Assembly: GCF_003481705.1 (NCBI RefSeq)
Contig: NZ_QULN01000002.1
Location: 62,001 to 126,000, forward strand
DNA from: Butyricicoccus sp. OM04-18BH
GTDB lineage: Bacteria > Bacillota > Clostridia > Oscillospirales > Butyricicoccaceae
Length of the DNA stretch: 64,000 bases
Direction: 5' to 3'
The position numbers and the translations under genes are program-made. Within the stretch, counting starts at the first letter, position 1. Every line of letters starts with the position of its first letter. The notes under the pieces are model-generated. The model saw only the letters and a list, made by a program, of their open reading frames with translations. It was not told the origin of the DNA and searched no databases. Positions 36,087-43,924 of the stretch are shown here, in pieces.

Positions 36087-36100
36087 GATACATGAGTATC
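36087..36100. promoter_or_regulatory. Candidate ArsR operator
   Basis: GATAC-atga-GTATC, a perfect 5-bp inverted repeat in the 5' leader of the ArsR gene, about 10 nt after its -10 box, where a repressor would block transcription. Confidence 0.5.
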
Positions 36101-36109
36101 CATTCAATT

Positions 36110-36138
36110 ATACTATCATCCAATCGCTATTCTGTCAA
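36110..36138 (-). promoter_or_regulatory. Promoter of the ArsR/P-type ATPase operon
   Basis: On the minus strand TTGACA (36133-36138), 17 nt, TAGTAT (36110-36115), with an overlapping TATAAT slightly downstream. Confidence 0.75.
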
Positions 36139-36319
36139 GAATTCTGATGAAAACAAGCGAAAAAAAGATGATAAGCTCACAGCAATGCAACATCTTTATT
36201 CAGTATGCAGTGCGCAGGACGATAACTCTCTGCAAAATCTGTAAAACTCTGTTTTCTTTTTGCGGTTTCCGGCAGGTACGCCACATTTTTCAACTTATAT
36301 CGCTATTATTTTTGCGCAA

Positions 36320-36326
36320 CATACTA
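36320..36326 (+). promoter_or_regulatory. Sigma-G/F-like -10 element of the spore protein gene
   Basis: CATACTA matches the forespore sigma-G/F -10 consensus, 45 nt before the start codon. A convincing -35 (TGAATA-like) is not obvious; only ttatat lies near the right distance. Confidence 0.45.
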
Positions 36327-36370
36327 TCAGCAAACCACAACACACAAATCGTAAAGGAGAGATCAAAGTT

Positions 36371-36637
36371 ATGACTAACACGAAAAACGGTTCCAATCAG
36401 GGCATGGTACCTGAAGCACGCGCCGCAATGGATCAGTTTAAGATGGAGGCTGCAAGCGAGGTCGGCGTCAACCTCAAGCAGGGTTATAACGGCGATCTGA
36501 CCAGCCGTCAGGCGGGTTCGATCGGCGGTCAGATGGTTAAGAAGATGTGTCCCGTACATACTTCGAGCTTTGAGCGGGACTGCCGGACTGCGGTCGGGCA
36601 TTGTGTAAGGATTCTTTACACCGCAGAATGGACGTAA
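36371..36637 (+). CDS. Alpha/beta-type small acid-soluble spore protein with abnormal C-terminus
   Basis: 88 residues; ATG follows aaaggagagatcaaagtt. Residues about 14-60 match the SASP pattern: EARAAMDQFKMEAASEVGV, then LTSRQAGSIGGQMVKKM. These proteins coat DNA in the dormant spore and protect it from UV and desiccation. Normal members end a few residues after GGQMVKKM. Here a 28-residue, Cys- and Arg-containing tail (CPVHTSSFERDC...) follows, unlike any SASP I know. It may be a recent 3' replacement. The GPR protease site region EASEVG-like is retained. Confidence 0.85.
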   Translation: MTNTKNGSNQGMVPEARAAMDQFKMEAASEVGVNLKQGYNGDLTSRQAGSIGGQMVKKMCPVHTSSFERDCRTAVGHCVRILYTAEWT

Positions 36638-36750
36638 GGGCCTGCGGCAGCGACTCAGCCTCCCTTGCCAGCAGCTCGTTCAGGCTTTTCCGCGCTGCCG
36701 CGGACTAATTCGCTGATCGGTGTTCGATTGGTTATTGCAATTTACAAGCA
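36638..36750. other. Non-coding stretch with nested inverted repeats
   Basis: No gene seen. gcggcagcg (36644-36652) and cgctgccgc (36693-36701) form a 9-bp inverted repeat, enclosing the smaller agcct/aggct pair. Just upstream gtgtaa/tttacac form another small hairpin inside the end of the spore protein gene. Confidence 0.5.
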
Positions 36751-36792
36751 AAAGAAAAAGCGCCAGCAATGAAAAAATCACTACTGGCGTTT
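36751..36792 (-). terminator. Terminator of the zinc-ribbon gene
   Basis: The minus strand reads aacgccag, 17-nt loop, ctggcgct followed by tttttcttttg. Confidence 0.8.
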
Positions 36793-36830
36793 CTTATCGT
36801 GTCGTTTATTGCTTTTTCAGCGTTATAATA

Positions 36831-37106
36831 TTACTGCTCGCGCATTTTTGCAAAGCACTCGCTGCAATAAACCGGACGGTCGGACTTCGGCTCAAACGGA
36901 ACGCGAGCCTCGCCGCCACAGGAAGCACAGGTTGCAGTAAAGAACTCACGCGGACCGCGAGCAGCGTTCTTGCGTGCGTCGCGGCAGCTCTTGCAGCGCT
37001 GCGGCTCGTTCTGGAAACCACGCTCTGCGTAGAATTCCTGCTCGCCGGCAGTGAATACAAATTCCTTACCACATTCCTTGCATACTAAAGTCTTGTCTTC
37101 GTACAT
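36831..37106 (-). CDS. Zinc-ribbon domain protein (two CxxC pairs twice)
   Basis: 91 residues from ATG 37106 (agaggtaaaaggaacATG). Two zinc ribbons are visible: CKECG with CKSCRDARK, and CASCG with CSECF near the C-terminus. The spacing (aromatic YAERGFQNEPQRCKSC) is that of the 'probable zinc-ribbon' CxxC-x(~25)-CxxC family common in Firmicutes. It probably binds nucleic acid or stabilises a partner, but its function is unknown. It lies 80 nt downstream of the sigma factor gene. Confidence 0.85.
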   Translation of the reverse strand: MYEDKTLVCKECGKEFVFTAGEQEFYAERGFQNEPQRCKSCRDARKNAARGPREFFTATCASCGGEARVPFEPKSDRPVYCSECFAKMREQ

Positions 37107-37185
37107 GTTCCTTTTACCTCTCTTTGATTGCGTTCGCTGGGGAACTTGGATTATATTGCGAACAGGCCGAGGCCTGTAATCGCCC

Positions 37186-37803
37186 CTAACAGGGATTGAT
37201 CTTAGCCGATTTTCGCTTGATGCGCTGGATGGCGTTTTCCACCGATTTGACGGGCTTTCCGAGCGTTTCTGCCATCTCCTCATAGGAGAGACCGTCCAGA
37301 AATAATGTCAAAACGTTTGCCTCAAATTCAGACAAGAGCGAGTAGAGCTGCCTGGTGCGCTCTTCCCTCTCTTCATTGCCAATCACCAGCGATTCTGGAT
37401 CACCTATCGGTGCCGTTACCCGTGTGTGCGATTCCGCAAGGTCTTCAAACAGAGGTCGATCTAATGACATGGACTGATTCAGCGGCTGATGTTTAAGAGC
37501 TGATGCAGAGCGTGTTGCGGAATATATTTTCCGCTGAATACACAGTCTGGCGAATACGCTGAATGGAACGCCTTTGGTGCTGTCAAATTCCCGTATCGCT
37601 TTCATCAGTCCGAGCATCCCCTCCTGGATTACATCTTCTGCGTCTGCTCCAGCAAGAAAGAAGGGGCGTGCGCAGGTCTTGACCAGACGGGTATACCTTT
37701 TGACCAGATCCTCCGCCGCAGAGCCGTTCGACTGCTGCGCCAGACGGCACAGAGTCTCGTCGGACATTTCCGGGGAGAGGAGTGTTGATTCATTATTTCT
37801 CAT
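37186..37803 (-). CDS. Sigma-70 family factor, SigH (Spo0H)-like
   Basis: A 205-residue sigma factor from ATG 37803. Region 2 shows LVKRYTRLVKTCARPFFLAG and DAEDVIQEGMLGLMKAIREFD, and the -10-binding helix includes FARLCIQRKIYSATRSA. Region 4 has YEEMAETLGKPVKSVENAIQRIKRK. The length and sequence fit SigH, which starts sporulation and competence. A consensus promoter ends 10 nt before this ATG, so the leader would be only 3-5 nt with no ribosome binding site. ATG 37767 (MSDETLC) is an alternative start, also with no good site. Confidence 0.88.
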   Translation of the reverse strand: MRNNESTLLSPEMSDETLCRLAQQSNGSAAEDLVKRYTRLVKTCARPFFLAGADAEDVIQEGMLGLMKAIREFDSTKGVPFSVFARLCIQRKIYSATRSASALKHQPLNQSMSLDRPLFEDLAESHTRVTAPIGDPESLVIGNEEREERTRQLYSLLSEFEANVLTLFLDGLSYEEMAETLGKPVKSVENAIQRIKRKSAKINPC

Positions 37804-37813
37804 GTCGATAAAT

Positions 37814-37842
37814 ATTATATGCGCTTTAATTGGAAATGTCAA
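37814..37842 (-). promoter_or_regulatory. Perfect sigma-A promoter of the SigH-like gene
   Basis: TTGACA (37837-37842), 17 nt, TATAAT (37814-37819) on the minus strand, both exact consensus matches. Confidence 0.85.
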
Positions 37843-37917
37843 GAAAATATCGACAAATCTACTATTTTCACTTAAAACGACTGGTGTGGCTTGTGCAAAA
37901 CTGACAATAAAATTGGA

Positions 37918-39756
37918 TTATTCAACCGTAACCGACTTGGCGAGGTTACGCGGCTTATCCACATCGCAGTTGCGCTCAACTGCAACATAGTATGCAAAAA
38001 GCTGCATTGGGATGATCGAAAGCGAAGCGGAAAATTCGTATAGACACTTAGGCAGGCGGATAATATGCTGGCAGACAGACTCGTCACCGGTGAAGTCATC
38101 CGTTGTTACCAGGACGACAGAAGCACCGCGTGCAACGACCTCACGGATATTGGAGACCGTCTTTTCAAACAGCGCAGGCTGGGTTGCCAGAGCAACAACG
38201 AGAGTGCCATCTTCGATCAAAGAAATCGTGCCATGCTTCAGCTCACCCGCCGCATATGCCTCAGAGTGGATATAGGAAATCTCCTTCAGCTTAAGGGATG
38301 CCTCGAGAGCTGCGGCATAGTCCAGACCGCGGCCGAGGAAAAAGACACTGGGACGGTTTGCATACAGCGTAGCGATGCGCTGCATATCCGGCTGACATTT
38401 GAGCGCTTCGGTGACGCATTCCGGCAGCCGCTGAAGCTCAGCACAGAGCGCACGCTCGTCGCCGATCGAGATCAGACCGCGCACGCGCGCAATCTTTACG
38501 GAAATCAGATACAGTGCGGCCAGCTGTGCGGAGTAAGCCTTGGTCGTTGCAACAGCGATCTCCGGGCCGGCCCAGGTGTACAGGACACCATCAGCTTCGC
38601 GTGCGATCGTGGAGGAGACCACATTTACAATCGCGATGGTGAATGCACCGGCCTGCTTCGCCAGACGCATTGCAGCAAGCGTATCAGCTGTCTCACCGGA
38701 CTGACTGATTACGATGCACATATCCTTTTTGCCGATGATCGGATTTTCATAGCGGAATTCGCTTGCGACCTCGGCCGAGCAGCGGATGCGGCACATTGCC
38801 TCGATAACGCGCTTGCCGACCATGCCTGCATGCAGCGCAGAGCCGCAGCCGATGATGTGGATGTTTTCAATGTCGCGCAGACGCTCATCGGTCAGTCCGT
38901 TGTCCTCGAAACAGACGGCATTGTTCTTGATGCGGGGGGTCACGGTATCTGTAACAGCCTTAGGCTGCTCCATGATCTCCTTGAGCATGAAGTGCTGATA
39001 GCCGCCCTTTTCTGCTGCGGACATATCCCAGTTGACGGTCTGAACTTCCTTTTCGACTTTGTCGCCGAATTCGTTCATGACAATGACTTCATCCGGACGC
39101 ACGATCGCTACTTCGTTGTCGTCAAGAATGATGAACTTCCGGGTACGGCTGATAATAGCGGTGATATCAGATGCGATCATGTTTTCGCCTTCACCGATAC
39201 CGATGACGAGCGGATTGCCGCGGCGCGCTGCGACGATTTCCTGTGTATTATCCATAGATACAACGCCGAGTGCGTAAGAGCCGCGCAGACGCTGCACGGC
39301 AGCCAGAACGGTTTTTGCAAGATCCTCCTGCTTGCCGGTGTGCAGATAGTCGACAAGATGCGCAACGGTTTCGGTGTCGGTCTCGGACTTGAACTCATAA
39401 CCATGCGCTTCAAGGCGTTCGCGCAGTTCCTTGTAGTTTTCAATGATGCCGTTGTGAACGACTGCAACCTTGCCCTTGCCGCCGAGATGCGGATGAGAGT
39501 TGCGGTCGGACGGTTCGCCGTGAGTCGCCCAGCGGGTGTGGCCGATGCCGCAGGTGCATTCCATATCGCAGCCGACCTCACGGATCTTCTCCTCAAGGTT
39601 AGCGATGCGGCCGCGGGTCTTTACGACGCGCAGGCCTTCCTTAGTGAATGCGGCGATACCGGCAGAGTCATATCCGCGATATTCCAGACTGTACAGACCC
39701 TTGATCAGAATGGGGAGCGCATTTTCGCGTCCCGTAAAACCAACAATTCCACACAT
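37918..39756 (-). CDS. glmS: Glutamine-fructose-6-phosphate aminotransferase (isomerising)
   Basis: 612 residues. The mature N-terminus CGIVGF provides the Cys nucleophile of the class II glutaminase. RGYDSAG and GHTRWATHG are the glutamine-site motifs. Two SIS domains follow (SQSGETADT near 350), and the C-terminus ends in the expected LAKSVTVE. It makes GlcN-6-P, the first step of UDP-GlcNAc synthesis, and a self-cleaving glmS ribozyme in its leader reports that product. glmM, the next enzyme, lies just upstream in the same direction. Confidence 0.98.
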   Translation of the reverse strand: MCGIVGFTGRENALPILIKGLYSLEYRGYDSAGIAAFTKEGLRVVKTRGRIANLEEKIREVGCDMECTCGIGHTRWATHGEPSDRNSHPHLGGKGKVAVVHNGIIENYKELRERLEAHGYEFKSETDTETVAHLVDYLHTGKQEDLAKTVLAAVQRLRGSYALGVVSMDNTQEIVAARRGNPLVIGIGEGENMIASDITAIISRTRKFIILDDNEVAIVRPDEVIVMNEFGDKVEKEVQTVNWDMSAAEKGGYQHFMLKEIMEQPKAVTDTVTPRIKNNAVCFEDNGLTDERLRDIENIHIIGCGSALHAGMVGKRVIEAMCRIRCSAEVASEFRYENPIIGKKDMCIVISQSGETADTLAAMRLAKQAGAFTIAIVNVVSSTIAREADGVLYTWAGPEIAVATTKAYSAQLAALYLISVKIARVRGLISIGDERALCAELQRLPECVTEALKCQPDMQRIATLYANRPSVFFLGRGLDYAAALEASLKLKEISYIHSEAYAAGELKHGTISLIEDGTLVVALATQPALFEKTVSNIREVVARGASVVLVTTDDFTGDESVCQHIIRLPKCLYEFSASLSIIPMQLFAYYVAVERNCDVDKPRNLAKSVTVE

Positions 39757-39860
39757 AATCAGTTTACTCCTCCAAAACGGAATATATTTATCAAACAGTT
39801 AAAATCAAAAAGAAAAATTTTCATACCCGGATTTGGGCATAAAAATAGTGCGTAATGCAT

Positions 39861-40003
39861 AGCTGCTCTGTCCGCACAGTCACCTGTGTGCTTTAACAGC
39901 CTGCTGACGACCAACCCACCTGTGGCCGAAGGGCATCCGCCGAAATTTCGATTAACCCTTTCCTCGTCAACTGCGATACCGGCTGCATCGCAGTTCTGGC
40001 GCT
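39861..40003 (-). ncRNA. glmS self-cleaving riboswitch-ribozyme
   Basis: On the minus strand the RNA reads A|GCGCCAGAACUG at its 5' end (cleavage between A40003 and G40002), then GACGAGG, GGGUUAAUCGA, UUUCGGCGGAUGCCC and the P3/P4 pairing including cacag/ctgtg. These match the conserved core of the glmS class in order. GlcN-6-P binding triggers cleavage, which destabilises the glmS mRNA. It lies about 105 nt upstream of glmS. Confidence 0.95.
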
Positions 40004-40126
40004 TTAGTTTGTTGTGAACTTGTATGTCAAACCGCTCTCACCTCCCTGCTGGTATATTGCCGCGCGTCCGGCAGACGCACCGCAACGTGGCTGTATTTGG
40101 CAGACGGAAAAATTCCGCCGTCTGTA

Positions 40127-40159
40127 ACAAACGAGGTGGATGCGAAACCACATCCACCC
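40127..40159 (-). terminator. Terminator of the ruvCAB-glmM operon
   Basis: The minus strand has ggtggatg, 8-nt loop, catccacc, followed by tcgtttgtt. A second small hairpin (cagacgg/ccgtctg) lies just after it. No convincing separate promoter for glmS was found between here and the ribozyme, although one TTGACA occurs at about 40,022-40,027. Confidence 0.75.
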
Positions 40160-40177
40160 CATTGGTTCTTATCTCTA

Positions 40178-41530
40178 TTATACGACAGACTCAATCGTTT
40201 TGGCAACCCTTTTTGCCAAAGTATCTACCTGTGCGCTGTCTTTTCCCTCGACCATGACGCGGACAAGCGCTTCTGTGCCGGACGGACGGACGAGGATTCG
40301 ACCGTTGTCGCCGAGCTCGGCGGCAGCTGCTTCGATGTCAGCCTTGATTTCCGGCTTCTCCTGAAGCGTTGCCTTCTGGTCGTTCGGCACCTTGACGTTG
40401 ATCATAACCTGCGGCCACGGAACGACTTCCGCTGCAATTTCCGAGCACTTTCGGCCGCTTTCCTTGAGGATAGACATGAACTGAAGCGCGGTCAGTTCAC
40501 CGTCACCGGTGGAAGCATACTCCAGGAAAATTACATGACCGGACTGCTCGCCGCCCAGGATATATCCCTTCTTGAGCATCATTTCGAGAACGTAACGGTC
40601 GCCGACATTCGAGCACTCGATCTTCATGCCGTTCTTTTCGGCATATGCGTGCAGACCCATGTTGGACAGGATGGTCGCGACGAAAGCGCCGCCGCGCAGC
40701 TTGCCCTGCTTTTTCATGTGTGCTGCGCATACCGCCATGATGCGGTCACCGTCCAGCTCTTCGCCGGTTTCATCGACGATCAGACAGCGGTCGGCATCAC
40801 CGTCAAATGCGACACCGAGGTCGAAGTTGCCGCGGCGGACGCGCTCCTTGAGCTGTCCCAGATGGGTGGAGCCGCAGTTGTCGTTGATGTTTACGCCGTC
40901 CGGCTCATAGAAGCGAATTTCGGCCTTGCACTCGACCAGTCGCATCAGACGCTCTACCGTCGTGGAGGACGAACCGTTCGCGCAGTCGACAGCAACTCGC
41001 AGACCGGACAGGTCGCCGGAAATCGTTTCCGCAAGGTGGTTGGTATATTCAACGACCGGGTCGATCTCGCTCTTGAGTACACGGCCGATCCTGTCATGGG
41101 TCATGCGCGGAATGGACTCAAAGTCATCGATCAGATCCTCGATCTTTGCCTCGGTAGCATCCGGCAGCTTGTAGCCGTTGCCTGCAAAGATCTTGATGCC
41201 GTTGTATTCGAACGAATTGTGGCTTGCAGAAATGACAATACCAGCATCTGCCTTGTGCTTGATGGTGAGGTACGCGACAGCCGGCGTCGGGATAACGCCG
41301 AGCAGTTCTACATCTGCACCGACCGAGCAAATGCCCGCTACGAGCGCATTCTCCAGCATATCCGAGGAAATGCGCGTATCCTTGCCGATCAGAAGCTTGG
41401 CCTTTTTGCCGTGCGCAGACTCCTGTGTGAGCGTATATGCAGCGGCTGCACCGATCTTAAATGCGAGCAGTGCATCAAGCTCAAGATTTGCAACGCCGCG
41501 GACGCCGTCCGTTCCAAAGTATCTACCCAA
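40178..41530 (-). CDS. glmM: Phosphoglucosamine mutase
   Basis: 450 residues from the TTG at 41530, giving LGRYFGTDGVRGVAN, the normal N-terminus; ATAGGTG precedes it and the longer ATG frame (to 41572) adds residues absent from the family. The phosphoserine loop SASHN (about residue 100), the metal loop DGDADR and the C-terminal RPSGTEALVRVM phosphate-binding loop are present. It converts GlcN-6-P to GlcN-1-P. Confidence 0.97.
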   Translation of the reverse strand: MGRYFGTDGVRGVANLELDALLAFKIGAAAAYTLTQESAHGKKAKLLIGKDTRISSDMLENALVAGICSVGADVELLGVIPTPAVAYLTIKHKADAGIVISASHNSFEYNGIKIFAGNGYKLPDATEAKIEDLIDDFESIPRMTHDRIGRVLKSEIDPVVEYTNHLAETISGDLSGLRVAVDCANGSSSTTVERLMRLVECKAEIRFYEPDGVNINDNCGSTHLGQLKERVRRGNFDLGVAFDGDADRCLIVDETGEELDGDRIMAVCAAHMKKQGKLRGGAFVATILSNMGLHAYAEKNGMKIECSNVGDRYVLEMMLKKGYILGGEQSGHVIFLEYASTGDGELTALQFMSILKESGRKCSEIAAEVVPWPQVMINVKVPNDQKATLQEKPEIKADIEAAAAELGDNGRILVRPSGTEALVRVMVEGKDSAQVDTLAKRVAKTIESVV

Positions 41531-41580
41531 TATGAAACACCTATCTTTCCTGTTGATACGACATGGGGACATGCCCCGGT

Positions 41581-42621
41581 TTACAGCATTAGCTGTCCGT
41601 CAGCCGGCTCCATGTTAAGATGCCGGTATGCCTGCATCGTCACGCATCGTCCGCGCGGCGTGCGGCTGAGAAAGCCGATCTGCATGAGATACGGCTCGTA
41701 AACGTCTTCAAGAGTAATGGCCTCCTCACCGATCGTCGCGGCGAGCGTGTCTAGCCCGACCGGTCCGCCGCCATAGTTGAGCATAATACTCTGAAGCATG
41801 CGCCGATCGACATTATCGAGACCGAGTTCGTCTATTTCCAGTGCGCGCAGCGCGATGTCTGCGCTCTTTTTGTCAATGGTACCCGTGCCGCGAACCTGCG
41901 CAAAATCGCGCACACGGCGCAGCAGACGATTGGCAATACGAGGCGTGCCGCGGCTGCGCCGGGCGATTTCATATGCGCCTTCGTGCTCACAGGGGACGTT
42001 CAGAATGCCTGCCGAACGCTCAACGATACTGCAAAGCTCCTCGGGCGAGTACAGCTCGAGACGGAGCATGACGCCGAAGCGGTCACGCAGCGGACTGGTC
42101 ATCTGACCTGCGCGGGTTGTTGCGCCGATCAGCGTAAAGCGCGGCAGGTCGATTCGTATGGAGCGAGCAGAGGGCCCCTTGCCGATGATGATATCGAGCG
42201 CGTAGTCCTCCATGGCCGGATAAAGGATCTCCTCTACCGCACGGTCGAGACGGTGGATCTCGTCAATAAACAAAATATCATTTTCTGAGAGGTTTGTCAA
42301 TAAAGCGGCAAGATCTCCGGCCTTTTCAATGGCAGGACCGCTTGTAACGCGGATGTTGACTCCCATTTCGGCGGCGATGATACCGGCGAGCGTGGTCTTG
42401 CCGAGGCCGGGAGGACCATACAGAAGCGTATGGTCGAGCGATTCGCCGCGCATTTTTGCGGCTTCGATATATACGCTCAGGTTTTCCTTGGCCTTGGTCT
42501 GACCGATGTAATCCGCCATCGTCTTGGGGCGGAGCGAATTTTCGGTCTCGTCCTCAGACAACTGCCGGGTGGAGATGATACGTTCATCATCCGCCATGCC
42601 GCCGGAAAATTCAATACTCAA
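41581..42621 (-). CDS. ruvB: Holliday junction branch migration ATPase RuvB
   Basis: 346 residues. The AAA+ Walker A is GPPGLGKTT (about 69-77), Walker B is [10 protein letters not shown], and sensor/arginine-finger motifs (GATTRAG, PLRDRFG) follow. The C-terminal winged helix contains [10 protein letters not shown]. The start is taken as TTG 42621 after ggggagagtgttcct, although ATG 42597 (MADDERI) is possible. It drives branch migration with RuvA. Gene order is ruvC-ruvA-ruvB-glmM. Confidence 0.97.
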   Translation of the reverse strand: MSIEFSGGMADDERIISTRQLSEDETENSLRPKTMADYIGQTKAKENLSVYIEAAKMRGESLDHTLLYGPPGLGKTTLAGIIAAEMGVNIRVTSGPAIEKAGDLAALLTNLSENDILFIDEIHRLDRAVEEILYPAMEDYALDIIIGKGPSARSIRIDLPRFTLIGATTRAGQMTSPLRDRFGVMLRLELYSPEELCSIVERSAGILNVPCEHEGAYEIARRSRGTPRIANRLLRRVRDFAQVRGTGTIDKKSADIALRALEIDELGLDNVDRRMLQSIMLNYGGGPVGLDTLAATIGEEAITLEDVYEPYLMQIGFLSRTPRGRCVTMQAYRHLNMEPADGQLML

Positions 42622-42638
42622 AGGAACACTCTCCCCTA

Positions 42639-43247
42639 TTACTGCTTAACAAGTTTCTTGAGACACTGGCGGATGATTTCGTCCGCTTCCATGCCGACCG
42701 TGTCGATCTGCTTCATTGCGTGGAGTGCTTCAGCCTGCGTATAGCCAAGCACCATGAGCGCCGCAACGGCTTCCTGCGTATGGTTTACGCCGCCGGAGAG
42801 GTCTGCTGCGGCCACAGGCGAAGCAGCGGAAGCCCCTTCAAGCTGCTCCTTGCTCATTTTGTCCCGAAGTTCCAGAACGATGCGCTGCGCGATCTTTTTT
42901 CCGATGCCGGGCGCTTGTGTGAGCGTTTTCTCGTCGCCGGTGATGATCGAGAGTGCAAGCCGGTCGGGCGGCGCGACTGAAAGAATGGAAAGCGCTGCCT
43001 TGGGACCGACGCCGGAAACACCGATCATCATCTCAAAGCAGGACTTTTCCTCCTCGTCGATAAAGCCGTACAGCTCGAAAATCCCCTCGCGCACATTGAG
43101 ATAGGTCAGCAGACGGGCCTTCGTGCCGATTTTCAGCCTGCTGATTGTATTCTGCGAAGCATGGCAGGCATAACCCACACCGCCGCAGTCGATTACGGCA
43201 AGTCCTGTCTGAAGGACGCTTACCGTTCCGTCAACATAATAAAACAT
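42639..43247 (-). CDS. ruvA: Holliday junction DNA-binding protein RuvA
   Basis: 202 residues. The N-terminal OB fold ([24 protein letters not shown]) is followed by helix-hairpin-helix motifs ([11 protein letters not shown] and [11 protein letters not shown]). The flexible Ala/Ser linker leads to the C-terminal three-helix domain that contacts RuvB. Three nucleotides separate it from ruvC. Confidence 0.97.
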   Translation of the reverse strand: MFYYVDGTVSVLQTGLAVIDCGGVGYACHASQNTISRLKIGTKARLLTYLNVREGIFELYGFIDEEEKSCFEMMIGVSGVGPKAALSILSVAPPDRLALSIITGDEKTLTQAPGIGKKIAQRIVLELRDKMSKEQLEGASAASPVAAADLSGGVNHTQEAVAALMVLGYTQAEALHAMKQIDTVGMEADEIIRQCLKKLVKQ

Positions 43248-43250
43248 AAA

Positions 43251-43742
43251 TTATAAACCCTCATATCGCATAGCCTGTCTGGAATGACCGTGGCAGATCG
43301 CAAGCGCGAGTGCATCCGCCGCATCATCCGGCCGCGGGAGCTTTGTAAGATGGAGAATGCTCTTTGTCATTTCCATCATCTGTTTTTTTTCTGCGTTGCC
43401 GTAGCCGACGACCGCCATCTTGACCTGATTCGGTGTATAGGAGACCGGATGCAGCCCCTTCTGCGCGAGTGCGAGCAGAATAACGCCGCGTGCCTGCGCA
43501 ACCTGAATGCCGGTCGTGATGTTCTTTGAAAAGAAAAGCTCCTCGATCGAAACCTCATCCGGGTGGAATGTATCCACAAGCGTGCAGATATCGTCATAGA
43601 TCTCGCACAGACGCAGATGCATGGGCGTGCCCGGCGCAGTTTTCGCGGCACCGTACTGGATAGCGGTGAATTTCATATTATCGAACCGGACGACACCGTA
43701 ACCGATCGTGCCGTAGCCGGGGTCTATGCCAAGAATGATCAT
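43251..43742 (-). CDS. ruvC: Crossover junction endodeoxyribonuclease RuvC
   Basis: 163 residues. GIDPGYGTIGYG carries the first catalytic Asp. SIEELFFSKN supplies the Glu, and the C-terminal DDAADALALAICH gives the Asp pair. It cuts Holliday junctions symmetrically. First gene of its operon, behind a good promoter. Confidence 0.97.
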   Translation of the reverse strand: MIILGIDPGYGTIGYGVVRFDNMKFTAIQYGAAKTAPGTPMHLRLCEIYDDICTLVDTFHPDEVSIEELFFSKNITTGIQVAQARGVILLALAQKGLHPVSYTPNQVKMAVVGYGNAEKKQMMEMTKSILHLTKLPRPDDAADALALAICHGHSRQAMRYEGL

Positions 43743-43792
43743 AACAGGTCCTTTGCCAATGTAAAAACGGAAAAATAATTCCGAGTTCAGAT

Positions 43793-43821
43793 ATTATAGC
43801 ACAAACGTGTGAATTTTGCAA
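43793..43821 (-). promoter_or_regulatory. Promoter of the ruvC-ruvA-ruvB-glmM operon
   Basis: TTGCAA (43816-43821), 17 nt, TATAAT (43793-43798) on the minus strand. Confidence 0.8.
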
Positions 43822-43831
43822 TATGTATCAT

Positions 43832-43872
43832 GATAAAGACAGGGATGAATGCAAGAAGCACTCATCCCTGTC
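43832..43872 (-). terminator. Terminator of the methionine gamma-lyase-like gene
   Basis: gacagggatga (43838-43848) and tcatccctgtc (43862-43872) pair perfectly; the minus strand continues with tttatca. Confidence 0.75.
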
Positions 43873-43924
43873 GGATCATCTGCCGCTGCTTTTAAGGCAA
43901 TACTGCACCATTAAAACTGCGACA

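Noticed and set aside
38065..39855. Long plus-strand frame opposite glmS
   Set aside because: Shadow of glmS; no start site or domain.
40003..40126. A separate promoter for glmS at the TTGACA near 40,022-40,027
   Set aside because: No acceptable -10 lies 16-18 nt downstream; the start would fall inside the ribozyme.
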